Positions 8,896-15,748 of a DNA stretch of 16,443 bases are shown here, piece after piece; within the stretch, counting starts at the first letter, position 1, and each line of letters opens with the position of its first letter. This stretch comes from Propionibacteriaceae bacterium. Lineage in GTDB: Bacteria; Actinomycetota; Actinomycetes; Propionibacteriales; Propionibacteriaceae. Position numbers and translations under genes: made by a program. The stretch spans positions 1-16,443 of the forward strand of contig JAIRRM010000012.1 in assembly GCA_031255975.1 (NCBI GenBank), read 5' to 3'. The notes below the pieces were generated by a model. It ran no database searches, was not told the DNA's origin, and saw only the letters and a program-made list of their open reading frames with translations.

Positions 8896-10050
8896 CTATG
8901 AGGGCAGACGCATCAGCATGATGACGTGTTTGTAGTCACCCTCAGGAGTGCCGTCGATGTCGGAAAGCCCTTGTACCAGGCATGGTTGGCCGGGAGCCGT
9001 AAACGAGAAATGCACATACGGGGTGTCGAGCGCACCCAACGCATCGCCAAGATAGCTGGGGTTAAACCCAACCGCGGCGATCATCTCGCCACCGGGGTTC
9101 TCCACCACCGCTTCGATGGCTTCGGAACCCTGTGCCTGATCGCCGGTGGCGGCCTCCAGCACCACCTGTGTGTCGGTGATACTCATCCGTAGCGCGGTGT
9201 TGCGCTCGGCCACCAGCGAGACCCTTTTCACGGCGGCGATGATCTCATCTGTACTGACGCGCACCACGACGTTGGCTTTCACATCCATCAGATGCCGGAA
9301 CTTGGGGAACTCACCGTCGAGTAGCCGAGTGGTGAGCTGGCGCTTGCTGCCCGGTTCGTCGCCCTCAAAACCGATGAGGCCATCTCCTAGCGAACCGGCG
9401 GACAAACTCAGCGTAATCTGGTCGCCTGCCCCCATAGAGTGAGCCGTCTCGCCGAGTACTTTGGCGGGAACGATAGCCGCCGCCACCTCACCTTTGGCAC
9501 TCGGTTGCCACTTGATCTCCTTGAGCGCCATGCGATAGCGGTCGGTGGCGAGCAACGACACTGTGTCGCCGTCGATCTCGAAGCGCACCCCGGTGTACAC
9601 CGGCAATAGCTCATCTTTACCGGCGGCGGTGACGACTTGTTTTACCGCCGAGTTGAAAACATTGGGCGTGATGGCCCCGGTAGCGGCCGGCATATCGGGC
9701 AACACCGGATATTCCGCAACTGGTAGCGCTTGCAGCGTAAACCGCGACGAGCCGCACTCCAATTCAGCCTTCACCGCGTCAGAAGCGATAGTTACTTGAC
9801 GGCTCGGCAACGAGCGCGCGATGGCATCCAGCAATTTGCCGCTCACCAACGTTTCTCCGTCTTCCAGAACCTGCGCCTCAATGGTGATCTGCGCGCTGGT
9901 CTCATAATCGAAGCTGGAGAAAGTGGCCTGGCCATTGGCCGCTTTGATGAGCAACCCGGCCAGAATCGGCACTGTCGGCCTGGCGGGCAAACTGTGTGCT
10001 GCCCAGGCAACGGCTTCGGCGAGCTTGTCGCGTTCGATTCGGATCTTCAC
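8896..10050 (-). CDS. dnaN: DNA polymerase III beta subunit (sliding clamp)
   Basis: The beta clamp forms a ring dimer that tethers the replicative polymerase and other partners to DNA. The 384-residue product begins MKIRIERDKLAEAVAWAAHSL, the usual clamp N-terminus. It has three repeated clamp folds, with conserved stretches such as RPTVPILAGL, FTLQALPVAEYP, LLATDRYRMAL and a C-terminal HVIMLMRLPS. GTG 10050 is chosen because GAGGT lies 5 nt upstream and homologues start here. A frame extending to 10146 adds 32 residues that run into the origin region. The gene lies immediately after the origin candidate. TAGTAT on the minus strand (10083-10088) may be a -10, but I see no matching -35. Confidence 0.97.
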   Translation of the reverse strand: MKIRIERDKLAEAVAWAAHSLPARPTVPILAGLLIKAANGQATFSSFDYETSAQITIEAQVLEDGETLVSGKLLDAIARSLPSRQVTIASDAVKAELECGSSRFTLQALPVAEYPVLPDMPAATGAITPNVFNSAVKQVVTAAGKDELLPVYTGVRFEIDGDTVSLLATDRYRMALKEIKWQPSAKGEVAAAIVPAKVLGETAHSMGAGDQITLSLSAGSLGDGLIGFEGDEPGSKRQLTTRLLDGEFPKFRHLMDVKANVVVRVSTDEIIAAVKRVSLVAERNTALRMSITDTQVVLEAATGDQAQGSEAIEAVVENPGGEMIAAVGFNPSYLGDALGALDTPYVHFSFTAPGQPCLVQGLSDIDGTPEGDYKHVIMLMRLPS

Positions 10051-10213
10051 TTCGCACCTCTGCTCGGTTGTCTTCTGACTAGATACTATCGGGCGTCGCT
10101 GACAGTTTTGCGCAGATATGGCGCGTTCGAGCGTTGTGCACAGCAATGCCTAGCTGAGTTCGGGTCTTTATATTGGTTATGTATTCAGTAATGGTAATAG
10201 CGGCTGTGGAAAT

Positions 10214-10222
10214 TGTGGATAA
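10214..10222 (-). promoter_or_regulatory. DnaA box (perfect)
   Basis: TGTGGATAA on the plus strand, the reverse complement of TTATCCACA. A degenerate neighbour (TGTGGAAAT) abuts it at 10205-10213, beside the AT-rich segment. Confidence 0.8.
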
Positions 10223-10357
10223 CCAATGCTACGGCTTGTCGCGTGCTCTAAGTGGCTGTGTGTTACGTGATATTTCGGTGGATTGCGCTGTGTGTGGAAT
10301 GTGTACGGCGATATCTTGGTGGCGCTGATGCACAAAGGAATGCTGTTTTTGCAATGT

Positions 10358-10366
10358 TTATCCACA
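10358..10366 (+). promoter_or_regulatory. DnaA box (perfect)
   Basis: TTATCCACA, an exact consensus match, oriented opposite to the box at 10214 and 144 bp from it. Confidence 0.8.
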
Positions 10367-10387
10367 GGGGATGTGAACGAAACTGAG

Positions 10388-10396
10388 ATATTCACA
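10388..10396 (+). promoter_or_regulatory. DnaA box (near-consensus)
   Basis: ATATTCACA differs from TTATNCACA only at the first base. It shares the orientation of the box at 10358 and lies 30 bp from it, close to three helical turns. Confidence 0.5.
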
Positions 10397-10450
10397 GTTT
10401 TAGGGCGGCCTGTGATGAGGTGTCAACAGTCTTGGAAAAAGTGGGTGAGT

Positions 10451-10479
10451 GATGGCGGCGAGCCGTCAAAAGCGCCATC
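10451..10479 (-). terminator. hairpin at the dnaA 3' end, possible terminator
   Basis: Arms GATGGCG (10451-10457) and CGCCATC (10473-10479) are perfect complements around a 15-nt loop and touch the dnaA stop codon. In the transcribed direction a run of five T (10440-10436) follows only after 10 nt. It is therefore not a textbook terminator, though it could contribute to ending dnaA transcription before oriC. Confidence 0.35.
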
Positions 10480-11888
10480 TATCCGGATTGGTGAATGCGG
10501 GTGGTGAGTTCGGTGACGTAGTTGTAAATGGAGAGACGTTCGCGCATCAGGTTTTTGATTTTACGGAAGGCGTGCATCACGGTGGTGTGGTCGCGGCCAC
10601 CGAACTCCTGTCCGATACGCGGCAGCGAGAGGCTGGTCATCTCGCGGGCTAGGTACATAGCGATCTGCCGCGCCAACACCAGTGTTCGCGTGCGAGAAGG
10701 GCTGAGCAGGTCATCCACACTCACTCCGAAATATGCGGCGGTGATGCCCAAGATAGCGGCGATGCTGACATCAGAGGTGGGATCGGGCACCATGTCTTTC
10801 AGAATCATTTCGGCGATGGCCAGCGATGGTTGTTGCCGGTTCAGCGATGCGTACGCGCCGATACGAATCAGTGCTCCCTCTAATTCGCGGATGTTGGTTT
10901 GGATACGTTTACCGATGAACTCCAGCACCTCATCCGGCACCGACAGGTATTCCGCTTGTTGTTTTTTGCGCAGAATGGCGATACGGGTTTCGATGTCAGG
11001 TGGTTGGATGTCGGTGATGAGACCAGATTGGAAACGGCTGCGTAACCGGGATTCCAAGGTCTCCAGTGCTTTCGGTGGCCGGTCTGATGTCATCACGATT
11101 TGACGCTGCGCGTTGTGCAGGGTGTTGAAGGTGTGGAAAAACTCCTCCTGCGTCTGCACCTTGGATTCCAGGAACTGGATATCGTCGATGAGCAGCACAT
11201 CGACGTCGCGGTAAGAACGGCGGAAGTCGGCGGTGCGATTGTTCTGGATGGCGTTGATGAACTCGTTGGTCATCTGCTCGGTGGAGACATACTTCACCCG
11301 GATGCCCTGGTAGTACTGCAACAGGTAATGGCCGATGGCGTGCAACAGGTGGGTTTTACCAAGGCCGGAGCCGCCGTAGATCAGCAACGGGTTGTAGCTG
11401 CGGCCCGGGCTTTCGGCGACGGCGGTCGCTGCGGCGTGGGCGAAACGGTTGGACGACCCGATGATGAACGTATCGAAAGTGTATTTCGGATTCAGCGTGG
11501 TGTCGTCGGCTGATGTCTGCGGGTCATCCGTCGTGGCGTGATACGGGGCGTCGGCACGGGGGATGAGCCGGATGGGGCCGGTGGATTCGGTGCTGGGTTC
11601 GGATTCTGGCAGTTCGGCCTCACCCAGTTCCAACTCCAGATCAAGCTCTACGGTGATCGCCAACCGCATTGGCCGACTGAAGAAATCGGAGAGGGAGTCC
11701 TCAATCTGGGGGCGATACCGGGTCTCGATCCGTTGCCGGGCGAACTCGTTTGGCACTGCCACCATGACATGAGAATCGTGGATGGTGAGCGGCTGGGTGT
11801 TCTTGAGCCAAGCCTTGGTGGAGGGGTCGGCGGCGGCAAGAACATGCTGCCAAGCGGTATCCAGACGGGAGGACTCCATATCCGGCAC
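10479..11888 (-). CDS. dnaA: chromosomal replication initiator protein DnaA
   Basis: DnaA binds DnaA boxes at oriC, melts the DNA and recruits helicase. The 469-residue protein has all four domains. Domain I is the N-terminal 75 or so residues (DTAWQHVL to QIEDSLSDFF). An acidic linker (about 80-130) is followed by the AAA+ domain, with Walker A GGSGLGKT (172-179), Walker B VLLIDDIQF (231-239) and sensor/arginine-finger segment ESRLRSRF. The C-terminal DNA-binding domain has the signature GGRDHTTVMHA (430-440). GTG 11888 is chosen because AAGGAG lies 5 nt upstream; ATG 11879 is an alternative. A 50-residue longer frame is unconserved and overlaps the promoter. A perfect DnaA box upstream suggests autoregulation. 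Confidence 0.98.
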   Translation of the reverse strand: MPDMESSRLDTAWQHVLAAADPSTKAWLKNTQPLTIHDSHVMVAVPNEFARQRIETRYRPQIEDSLSDFFSRPMRLAITVELDLELELGEAELPESEPSTESTGPIRLIPRADAPYHATTDDPQTSADDTTLNPKYTFDTFIIGSSNRFAHAAATAVAESPGRSYNPLLIYGGSGLGKTHLLHAIGHYLLQYYQGIRVKYVSTEQMTNEFINAIQNNRTADFRRSYRDVDVLLIDDIQFLESKVQTQEEFFHTFNTLHNAQRQIVMTSDRPPKALETLESRLRSRFQSGLITDIQPPDIETRIAILRKKQQAEYLSVPDEVLEFIGKRIQTNIRELEGALIRIGAYASLNRQQPSLAIAEMILKDMVPDPTSDVSIAAILGITAAYFGVSVDDLLSPSRTRTLVLARQIAMYLAREMTSLSLPRIGQEFGGRDHTTVMHAFRKIKNLMRERLSIYNYVTELTTRIHQSG

Positions 11889-11972
11889 GGACACTCCTTC
11901 CCTGGTGCGTAAAGCGCCCGGCTGTAACGGCAATGGCGAGGTGCCAGTGTAAAGCACCCACACCGCCGTCCC

Positions 11973-11981
11973 TGTGGATAA
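11973..11981 (-). promoter_or_regulatory. DnaA box in the dnaA leader
   Basis: TGTGGATAA, a perfect DnaA box, is about 85 bp upstream of the dnaA GTG and just downstream of the predicted -10 (11998-12003). The position suits repression of dnaA by its own product, as known in other bacteria. Confidence 0.7.
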
Positions 11982-11997
11982 CTTGAGGTTACGAGCG

Positions 11998-12027
11998 AAC
12001 ATAGTCCATACAGCGAGGAACCCGCAA
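11998..12027 (-). promoter_or_regulatory. dnaA promoter candidate
   Basis: The minus strand has TTGCGG (-35, 12022-12027) and TATGTT (-10, 11998-12003) with an 18-bp spacer. Each hexamer keeps four of six consensus bases. Transcription would begin near 11991, giving a leader of about 100 nt that includes the DnaA box. Confidence 0.4.
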
Positions 12028-12098
12028 GCTATTTCCAAATACTGTTGCGGCTATTTCTATACCCCGCGCTGGCCGCCCCCCATCAGAATGAGGTGGCT

Positions 12099-12128
12099 TT
12101 GCTGTCGTAGCTGGTGATGGGGTAGTCT
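12099..12128 (+). promoter_or_regulatory. rpmH operon promoter candidate
   Basis: TTGCTG (12099-12104) and TAGTCT (12123-12128) are 18 bp apart, about 115 bp upstream of rpmH. The match to the housekeeping consensus is moderate. Confidence 0.35.
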
Positions 12129-12241
12129 GGGCGGGCTGTCGGCAGTCGGCAGCTATGCGTGAAGCACTAGCGGCGTTTCATGGTTCGGACGCGGATCAGG
12201 GTCGGGACGGCGCTAACGCACCAGAGCCAGAGGATCCCGAA

Positions 12242-12376
12242 GTGAAGCGCACTTTTCAGCCGAGCAATCGTCGTCGTAGCCGCACCCACGGCTTCCGTGC
12301 CCGTATGCGTACCCGCGCCGGTCGCGCCATTTTGGCGGCACGTCGCCGTAAGGGTCGCCACGAGTTGTCGGCGTAA
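12242..12376 (+). CDS. rpmH: 50S ribosomal protein L34
   Basis: L34 is a very small basic protein of the large ribosomal subunit. The 44-residue product [44 protein letters not shown] (shown here only to identify it as L34: [11 protein letters not shown] start, RTRAGRAIL middle, RRRKGR end) has the family's usual length. Translation starts at GTG 12242, with GAGGA 7 nt upstream. The open frame continues further upstream, but those residues are unconserved. rnpA follows after 5 bp, the near-universal rpmH-rnpA pair. This gene leads the rightward arm of the origin region. Confidence 0.97.
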   Translation: MKRTFQPSNRRRSRTHGFRARMRTRAGRAILAARRRKGRHELSA

Positions 12377-12381
12377 CCACC

Positions 12382-12768
12382 GTGCTTAGCGCCGTCAACA
12401 GGCTCAGGCTGACGGCTGACTTTCGATCGGTCGTCCATTCTCGCATCCGCGTTGGTCGTCCAAGCTTGGTGCTGCACGCCATAGCTAATGGTGAAATGCC
12501 TAGTCAAATAGGCTTTGCGGTGTCTAGAGCTGTAGGCGGAGCGGTGGTGCGAAACCGGGTGAAGCGGCAACTGCGGCACCTGGTACGGGCTGAACTGGCG
12601 GTGAGTGACCCCCACGCCCGTATCGTGGTACGGGCGCTACCCGCTGCGGCGAGCGAAAACGAGCGGCTGGCCGCCGATCTGCATGACGCCTGGGCGCAGA
12701 CGATACGGCGGCTGCGAAAGGTAACTGAGGTGAGCGAAATGGCGCAAGAACCGAAGGTGACACGATGA
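12382..12768 (+). CDS. rnpA: ribonuclease P protein component
   Basis: RnpA is the protein cofactor of RNase P, helping the catalytic RNA bind and trim the 5' leader of precursor tRNAs. The 128-residue product has the family's early [11 protein letters not shown] segment, the [16 protein letters not shown] strand, and the RNR motif [13 protein letters not shown] (about 57-69), followed by the [11 protein letters not shown] strand. It starts at GTG 12382, 5 bp after rpmH, and its ribosome binding site would lie within the end of rpmH (weak). Its stop codon overlaps the yidD start by 4 bp (ATGA), implying coupled translation. Confidence 0.95.
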   Translation: MLSAVNRLRLTADFRSVVHSRIRVGRPSLVLHAIANGEMPSQIGFAVSRAVGGAVVRNRVKRQLRHLVRAELAVSDPHARIVVRALPAAASENERLAADLHDAWAQTIRRLRKVTEVSEMAQEPKVTR

Positions 12769-13082
12769 AGTGGTTGCTGCTGGGGTTTGTGCGCGCCTGG
12801 CGACGTTTCATCTCGCCGCTCTATGGTGATGTGTGCCGTTATTACCCCACCTGTTCCGCGTACGCACTGGACGCATTGCAGCTGCACGGTGCGCTCAAAG
12901 GAACTGCGCTGAGCGTGAAACGTATCTGTCGCTGCCATCCGTGGGCTAGCGGTGGGTTCGACCCCGTACCCGGTTCCCAACTCGCCGTAGAGTTAGCGGA
13001 ACAAGGTTATACAACTGGTGCCGGGCTGCCGTCCGCTCCCCAGGTTTCATATGAAAAACACATATGTGAGGTGATCTGCTGA
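12765..13082 (+). CDS. yidD: membrane protein insertion efficiency factor YidD
   Basis: YidD is a small membrane-associated protein that aids insertion of proteins by YidC. The 105-residue product shows the family core: an amphipathic N-terminus ([19 protein letters not shown]), then [15 protein letters not shown] with Cys24 and Cys30, and [15 protein letters not shown] with Cys55 and Cys57. The tail after about residue 70 is not conserved. The ATG at 12765 overlaps the rnpA stop. The last codons contain two neighbouring palindromes (13045-13056, 13059-13068). The yidC start comes 1 bp after the stop. Confidence 0.95.
   Translation: MKWLLLGFVRAWRRFISPLYGDVCRYYPTCSAYALDALQLHGALKGTALSVKRICRCHPWASGGFDPVPGSQLAVELAEQGYTTGAGLPSAPQVSYEKHICEVIC
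13045..13068. repeat. two adjacent perfect palindromes before yidC
   Basis: TTTCATATGAAA (13045-13056) and CACATATGTG (13059-13068) have centres 13 bp apart and lie in the last codons of yidD. The first keeps the outer arms of the parS palindrome, but with TA instead of CG at the centre. It may be a relic or a chance match. Both could fold on the transcript next to the yidC ribosome binding site (GAGGT, 13068-13072). Confidence 0.5.
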
Positions 13083-13083
13083 C

Positions 13084-14157
13084 ATGATGGGCATTCTGGA
13101 TACGGTGCTGGCACCGTTTTACTGGTTGGTGTCCGGGCTCATGGTGCTGTTGCACAACGGTGTCTCGTTGCTGATAGACGGCAGTTCTGGTGCCGCTTGG
13201 ATTGTGGTGATCGTGCTGATGACGGTGGTGGTGCGCGGTGCCGTGGTGCCGCTCTACGTCAAACAGGTGAAATCGATGCGAGCCACCGCATCCATCCAAG
13301 ATCAACTCGCCGAGGTGCGTAACAAGTACAAGAACGATAAGGATCGCCAGGGGCGCGAGACGATGAAGCTGTACGAGGAGAACGGCATCAGCCCGTACGC
13401 CTCTTGCCTGCCACTCATCGTGCAGATGCCGGTCTTCATGGGGTTGTTCTGGGTGATGAGTTCCATCGCCCGCGCCACCGACATCAGCGAGGTTAAAGGC
13501 TACTGGCTACAGCAGCGCCCCGACCTGATGGAGTCGCTACAGGAAGCCACCATGTTCGGTGCCCGGCTGGCGAGTACGTTCATGCCGATGTCGCCGTTCG
13601 GGGCCACACAGATTCTTTCCATTGTGCTGATCGTGACGATGACCGGCATGTTGTTCGCGCAGCAGTTGTATTCGATGCGGCGCAACATGCCGCCGTCGGT
13701 GCTGGAAAGCCCGATGGGTAAGCAACAGAAATGGATGATGTATGTCTTCCCCGGCATGTACGCCGTCGGGGGGGTGTCGATTCCGATCGCGGTGCTTTTT
13801 TACTGGTGCTGCTCGAACATCTGGACCGCAGTGCAGCAGTACATCATGGTGCGAAAGTACCCGACGCCGAACACCCCCGCGTATGTCGATTGGGAAGATC
13901 GCATGATTGCCAAAGGGATAGACCCGCGTGAGATCGAGAAAGAGCGGTTGGCGCAGGCGCGTGAGAAGAACAAGGATTCACTGACCGCGCGGGCGGCCCG
14001 GATGCAGCGCGACGCGGAAGATCAAGCACAAGCGGATCGGGCGGTGGCATCAGATAATAGGACCTCGGCGACGGTGGTACACACCAACGCCAATGGGCAG
14101 CGCGTGGTGGTACGGCAGCAACCGGCCCGGCAGTCGCGGGCAAAGCGCAGAAAATGA
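13084..14157 (+). CDS. yidC: membrane protein insertase YidC (Oxa1 family)
   Basis: YidC inserts and folds proteins in the cytoplasmic membrane, alone or with Sec. The 357-residue product lacks the large periplasmic domain of Gram-negative YidC and has no lipobox, as in actinobacteria. Five hydrophobic segments are seen near residues 12-30, 38-57, 107-127, 174-193 and 217-250 (the last containing two passes). The conserved groove arginine is Arg51 in VVVRGAVVPLYVKQ. The coiled cytoplasmic loop is rich in Lys/Arg/Glu (about 66-98). A charged basic tail (about 258-357) may contact ribosomes. ATG 13084 is 1 bp after yidD. GAGGT lies 11 nt upstream, a long spacing. The stop overlaps a possible jag ATG. 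Confidence 0.97.
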   Translation: MMGILDTVLAPFYWLVSGLMVLLHNGVSLLIDGSSGAAWIVVIVLMTVVVRGAVVPLYVKQVKSMRATASIQDQLAEVRNKYKNDKDRQGRETMKLYEENGISPYASCLPLIVQMPVFMGLFWVMSSIARATDISEVKGYWLQQRPDLMESLQEATMFGARLASTFMPMSPFGATQILSIVLIVTMTGMLFAQQLYSMRRNMPPSVLESPMGKQQKWMMYVFPGMYAVGGVSIPIAVLFYWCCSNIWTAVQQYIMVRKYPTPNTPAYVDWEDRMIAKGIDPREIEKERLAQAREKNKDSLTARAARMQRDAEDQAQADRAVASDNRTSATVVHTNANGQRVVVRQQPARQSRAKRRK

Positions 14158-14177
14158 GCAAGCTGGAGGAACTGGAC

Positions 14178-14732
14178 ATGAATGAAGCAGTGGAAACACT
14201 GGAGGTCGAAGTTGCCACCGTGGAGGTCGCGGACGCCGACGCTACCGCGGTGGAAGTTGCCACGACCAATGAGGAAGAGTTGAGCGATCTGGACAGCGAA
14301 GGCGACATCGCCGCCGATTACCTGGAGGGACTGCTCGATATAGCCGACATGGATGGCGACATCGACACGTTCACCGAGGGGGAGCGGGCGCATGTCTCCA
14401 TCGTCACCGATTCGGATGTGCTGGTGGGCAAAGACGGCGAGGTGCTGGATGCGCTTCAAGAGTTGGCACGACTGGCGGTGCTGACTGAAACCGGCCACCG
14501 TTCCCGGCTCATGCTTGACATCGCCGGACATCGTGAGAAGCGCCGCAAGGAACTGCAACTGCTGGCGCAGGATGCCGTCAACGAGGTACAGCAGACCGGT
14601 GAACCCGCGCGACTCACTCCGATGAATCCGTTTGAGCGCAAGATCGTACACGACGTGGTGGCCGCCGCCGGATTGGTGAGCGAATCCGAGGGCCTGGAGC
14701 CCAATCGTCGCGTGGTGATCTCTGCGGCCTGA
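14178..14732 (+). CDS. jag: Jag/KhpB family RNA-binding protein (KH and R3H domains)
   Basis: This is a 184-residue KH-R3H protein related to Jag (KhpB), an RNA-binding partner of KhpA that influences cell division and envelope functions in Gram-positives. The N-terminal 60 or so residues are strongly acidic with repeated VEVA units and no Jag-N domain. The KH domain has the loop GKDG (about 84-87). The R3H domain carries RxxxH as ERKIVH (Arg154, His158) in MNPFERKIVHDVVAAAG, ending in NRRVVIS. I chose ATG 14178 because GGAGG lies 8 nt upstream. ATG 14154, overlapping the yidC stop as ATGA, is an alternative that adds 8 residues. Its position after yidC is standard. Confidence 0.92.
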   Translation: MNEAVETLEVEVATVEVADADATAVEVATTNEEELSDLDSEGDIAADYLEGLLDIADMDGDIDTFTEGERAHVSIVTDSDVLVGKDGEVLDALQELARLAVLTETGHRSRLMLDIAGHREKRRKELQLLAQDAVNEVQQTGEPARLTPMNPFERKIVHDVVAAAGLVSESEGLEPNRRVVISAA

Positions 14733-14757
14733 ATCGGTCGCGAGGTTTGGATCGGCT

Positions 14758-15345
14758 ATGCAGCCCGAACCCCGCTTTCCGGTAGCCGCCCGTTGGACGG
14801 CGCTGGCAGGGCGATACGCCGAGATTCTGGCGACCAAAGGTATCGAATGGGGACTGCTTGGCCCGCGCGAGGGTGAGCGCATCTGGGAGCGTCATCTGCT
14901 GAACTCGGTTGCGTTGGCTCCTCTTGTTTCACGTGAAACGCGGGTTGTCGATGTGGGAAGTGGTGCCGGGTTGCCCGGCATTCCGTTGGCGATTGCCCGC
15001 CCTGATCTACAGGTGACGCTACTGGAACCATTGCTGCGGCGGTACACATTTCTGCTAGATACGGTTGGCGAGCTTGGTCTTGACGATCAGGTGAGCGTGA
15101 TACGGGGACGGGCCGAGGAGCATCGGGAACAGTACCGGTACGTGGTGTGCCGTGCGGTGGCCCCACTGACTCGTCTGTTGCACTGGTGCTTGCCGCTGCT
15201 GGAGCCAGGCGGAGAACTGTTGGCGCTGAAAGGCGAGAGCGCGGTACGAGAGATAGCCGAGGCCGCACCGCAGTTACGGAAAGCCGGGTTGGTCGCCGAA
15301 GTCGTCACTCTCGCCGACGATGCCACTGCGGTTCGGGTGCGCTGA
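14758..15345 (+). CDS. rsmG: 16S rRNA (guanine-N7)-methyltransferase RsmG
   Basis: RsmG (GidB) methylates G527 of 16S rRNA (E. coli numbering) with S-adenosylmethionine; loss can give low-level streptomycin resistance. The 195-residue product has WERHLLNSVAL, the SAM-binding loop VVDVGSGAGLPGIPLAIARP (glycines at about 67-74), the acidic strand end LLEP, and the later CRAVAPL. The C-terminal domain is short compared with many homologues. The ATG at 14758 has only a weak, distant GAGG. Codons 57-61 (VSRET) are encoded by an embedded parS site (14925-14940). It sits 25 bp after jag and before parA, the common actinobacterial order. Confidence 0.95.
   Translation: MQPEPRFPVAARWTALAGRYAEILATKGIEWGLLGPREGERIWERHLLNSVALAPLVSRETRVVDVGSGAGLPGIPLAIARPDLQVTLLEPLLRRYTFLLDTVGELGLDDQVSVIRGRAEEHREQYRYVVCRAVAPLTRLLHWCLPLLEPGGELLALKGESAVREIAEAAPQLRKAGLVAEVVTLADDATAVRVR
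14925..14940. other. parS: parS site inside rsmG
   Basis: TGTTTCACGTGAAACG matches the parS consensus TGTTTCACGTGAAACA at 15 of 16 bases. parS is the ParB-binding centromere site. This copy lies in the rsmG coding sequence. Confidence 0.9.
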
Positions 15346-15365
15346 GATCGTTATTGCTCGGCAGG

Positions 15366-15381
15366 CGTTTCACGTGAAACA
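15366..15381. other. parS: parS site between rsmG and parA
   Basis: CGTTTCACGTGAAACA matches parS at 15 of 16 bases. It is 20 bp past the rsmG stop. Flanking GGCA and TGCC extend the symmetry with a small offset. Confidence 0.9.
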
Positions 15382-15473
15382 TGCCGTGCGGGGTAGAGCA
15401 GGGTTGCGCCGGGTTTTGGGCAGCGCGAGGCGGCTTACAGGCTGGTTTCCGCCAAGTGAGGCATGACGACGTG

Positions 15474-15560
15474 GTGAACTGCGATAGCGAGATGCGGTAC
15501 GACAACAGGTGAAGTGCGATAGCGAGGTGTGGCACGACAACAAGCGAAGTGCGACAGCAG
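15474..15560. repeat. 35-bp tandem repeat, about 2.5 copies
   Basis: Units start at 15474, 15509 and 15544 and share GTGAAnTGCGATAGCGAG followed by a less conserved end GGnACGACAACA. The third copy is partial. A diverged relic (AGTGAGGCATGACGAC) precedes the first. The period is not a multiple of three and the array lies between two parS sites. Confidence 0.65.
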
Positions 15561-15748
15561 GCCGCAACTTAGTACCGCTGTTTTGCTGTCACTGACAAGG
15601 ACTCCGGCGGGGTGTAGCGCAGCACGGTTTCCGTAGCGTCAGTCTTGCCCGCTAGAGTGTGGTAATTCGGGTGGGGCAACCACCGGAAAAGAGAGTTTGC
15701 GCTACCCCTGAACGGCTGAGTCCGTAACTGGCGAGAGGGAGGCTGTCC

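Larger units (their letters stand above)
10051..10478. other. oriC: oriC candidate (dnaA-dnaN intergenic region)
   Basis: This 428-bp non-coding interval between dnaA and dnaN is the usual actinobacterial origin position. It holds two perfect DnaA boxes in opposite orientations (10214-10222 and 10358-10366), a near-perfect one (10388-10396), and degenerate ones: TTGTGCACA 10134-10142, TGTGGAAAT 10205-10213, TGATGCACA 10326-10334. An AT-rich stretch at 10165-10200 (27 of 36 bases A/T) next to the left boxes is the best candidate for the unwinding element. It contains TAA/TAG triplets resembling a DnaA-trio, and a TATAAA on the minus strand that could be a dnaN -10. Confidence 0.8.
11889..12241. 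other. divergent dnaA/rpmH intergenic region
   Basis: This 353-bp non-coding spacer separates the two divergent arms of the locus. It carries a perfect DnaA box, a dnaA promoter candidate to the left and an rpmH promoter candidate to the right. It also has a C-run at 12075-12080. No small gene with a convincing ribosome binding site was seen. Confidence 0.6.
15346..15748. other. rsmG-parA intergenic region
   Basis: This 403-bp non-coding gap contains a parS site (15366-15381) and the 35-bp tandem repeats (15474-15560). The remaining 190 bp or so leads to parA. I see no open frame with a plausible ribosome binding site on either strand, and no promoter I would call with confidence. TTGCCC/TAATTC-like elements near 15645-15665 are badly spaced. 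Confidence 0.5.

Noticed and set aside
10051..10146. N-terminal extension of dnaN
   Set aside because: The extra 32 residues lack conservation, while GTG 10050 has a strong ribosome binding site and matches the clamp N-terminus.
14022..14882. 286-residue minus-strand open frame opposite yidC, jag and rsmG
   Set aside because: It spans three conserved plus-strand genes and shows no family motifs. It reflects high-GC codon bias on the opposite strand.
15370..15567. Small minus-strand protein in the rsmG-parA gap
   Set aside because: The frame crosses the 35-bp repeats, whose period breaks the reading frame, and no ribosome binding site precedes it.
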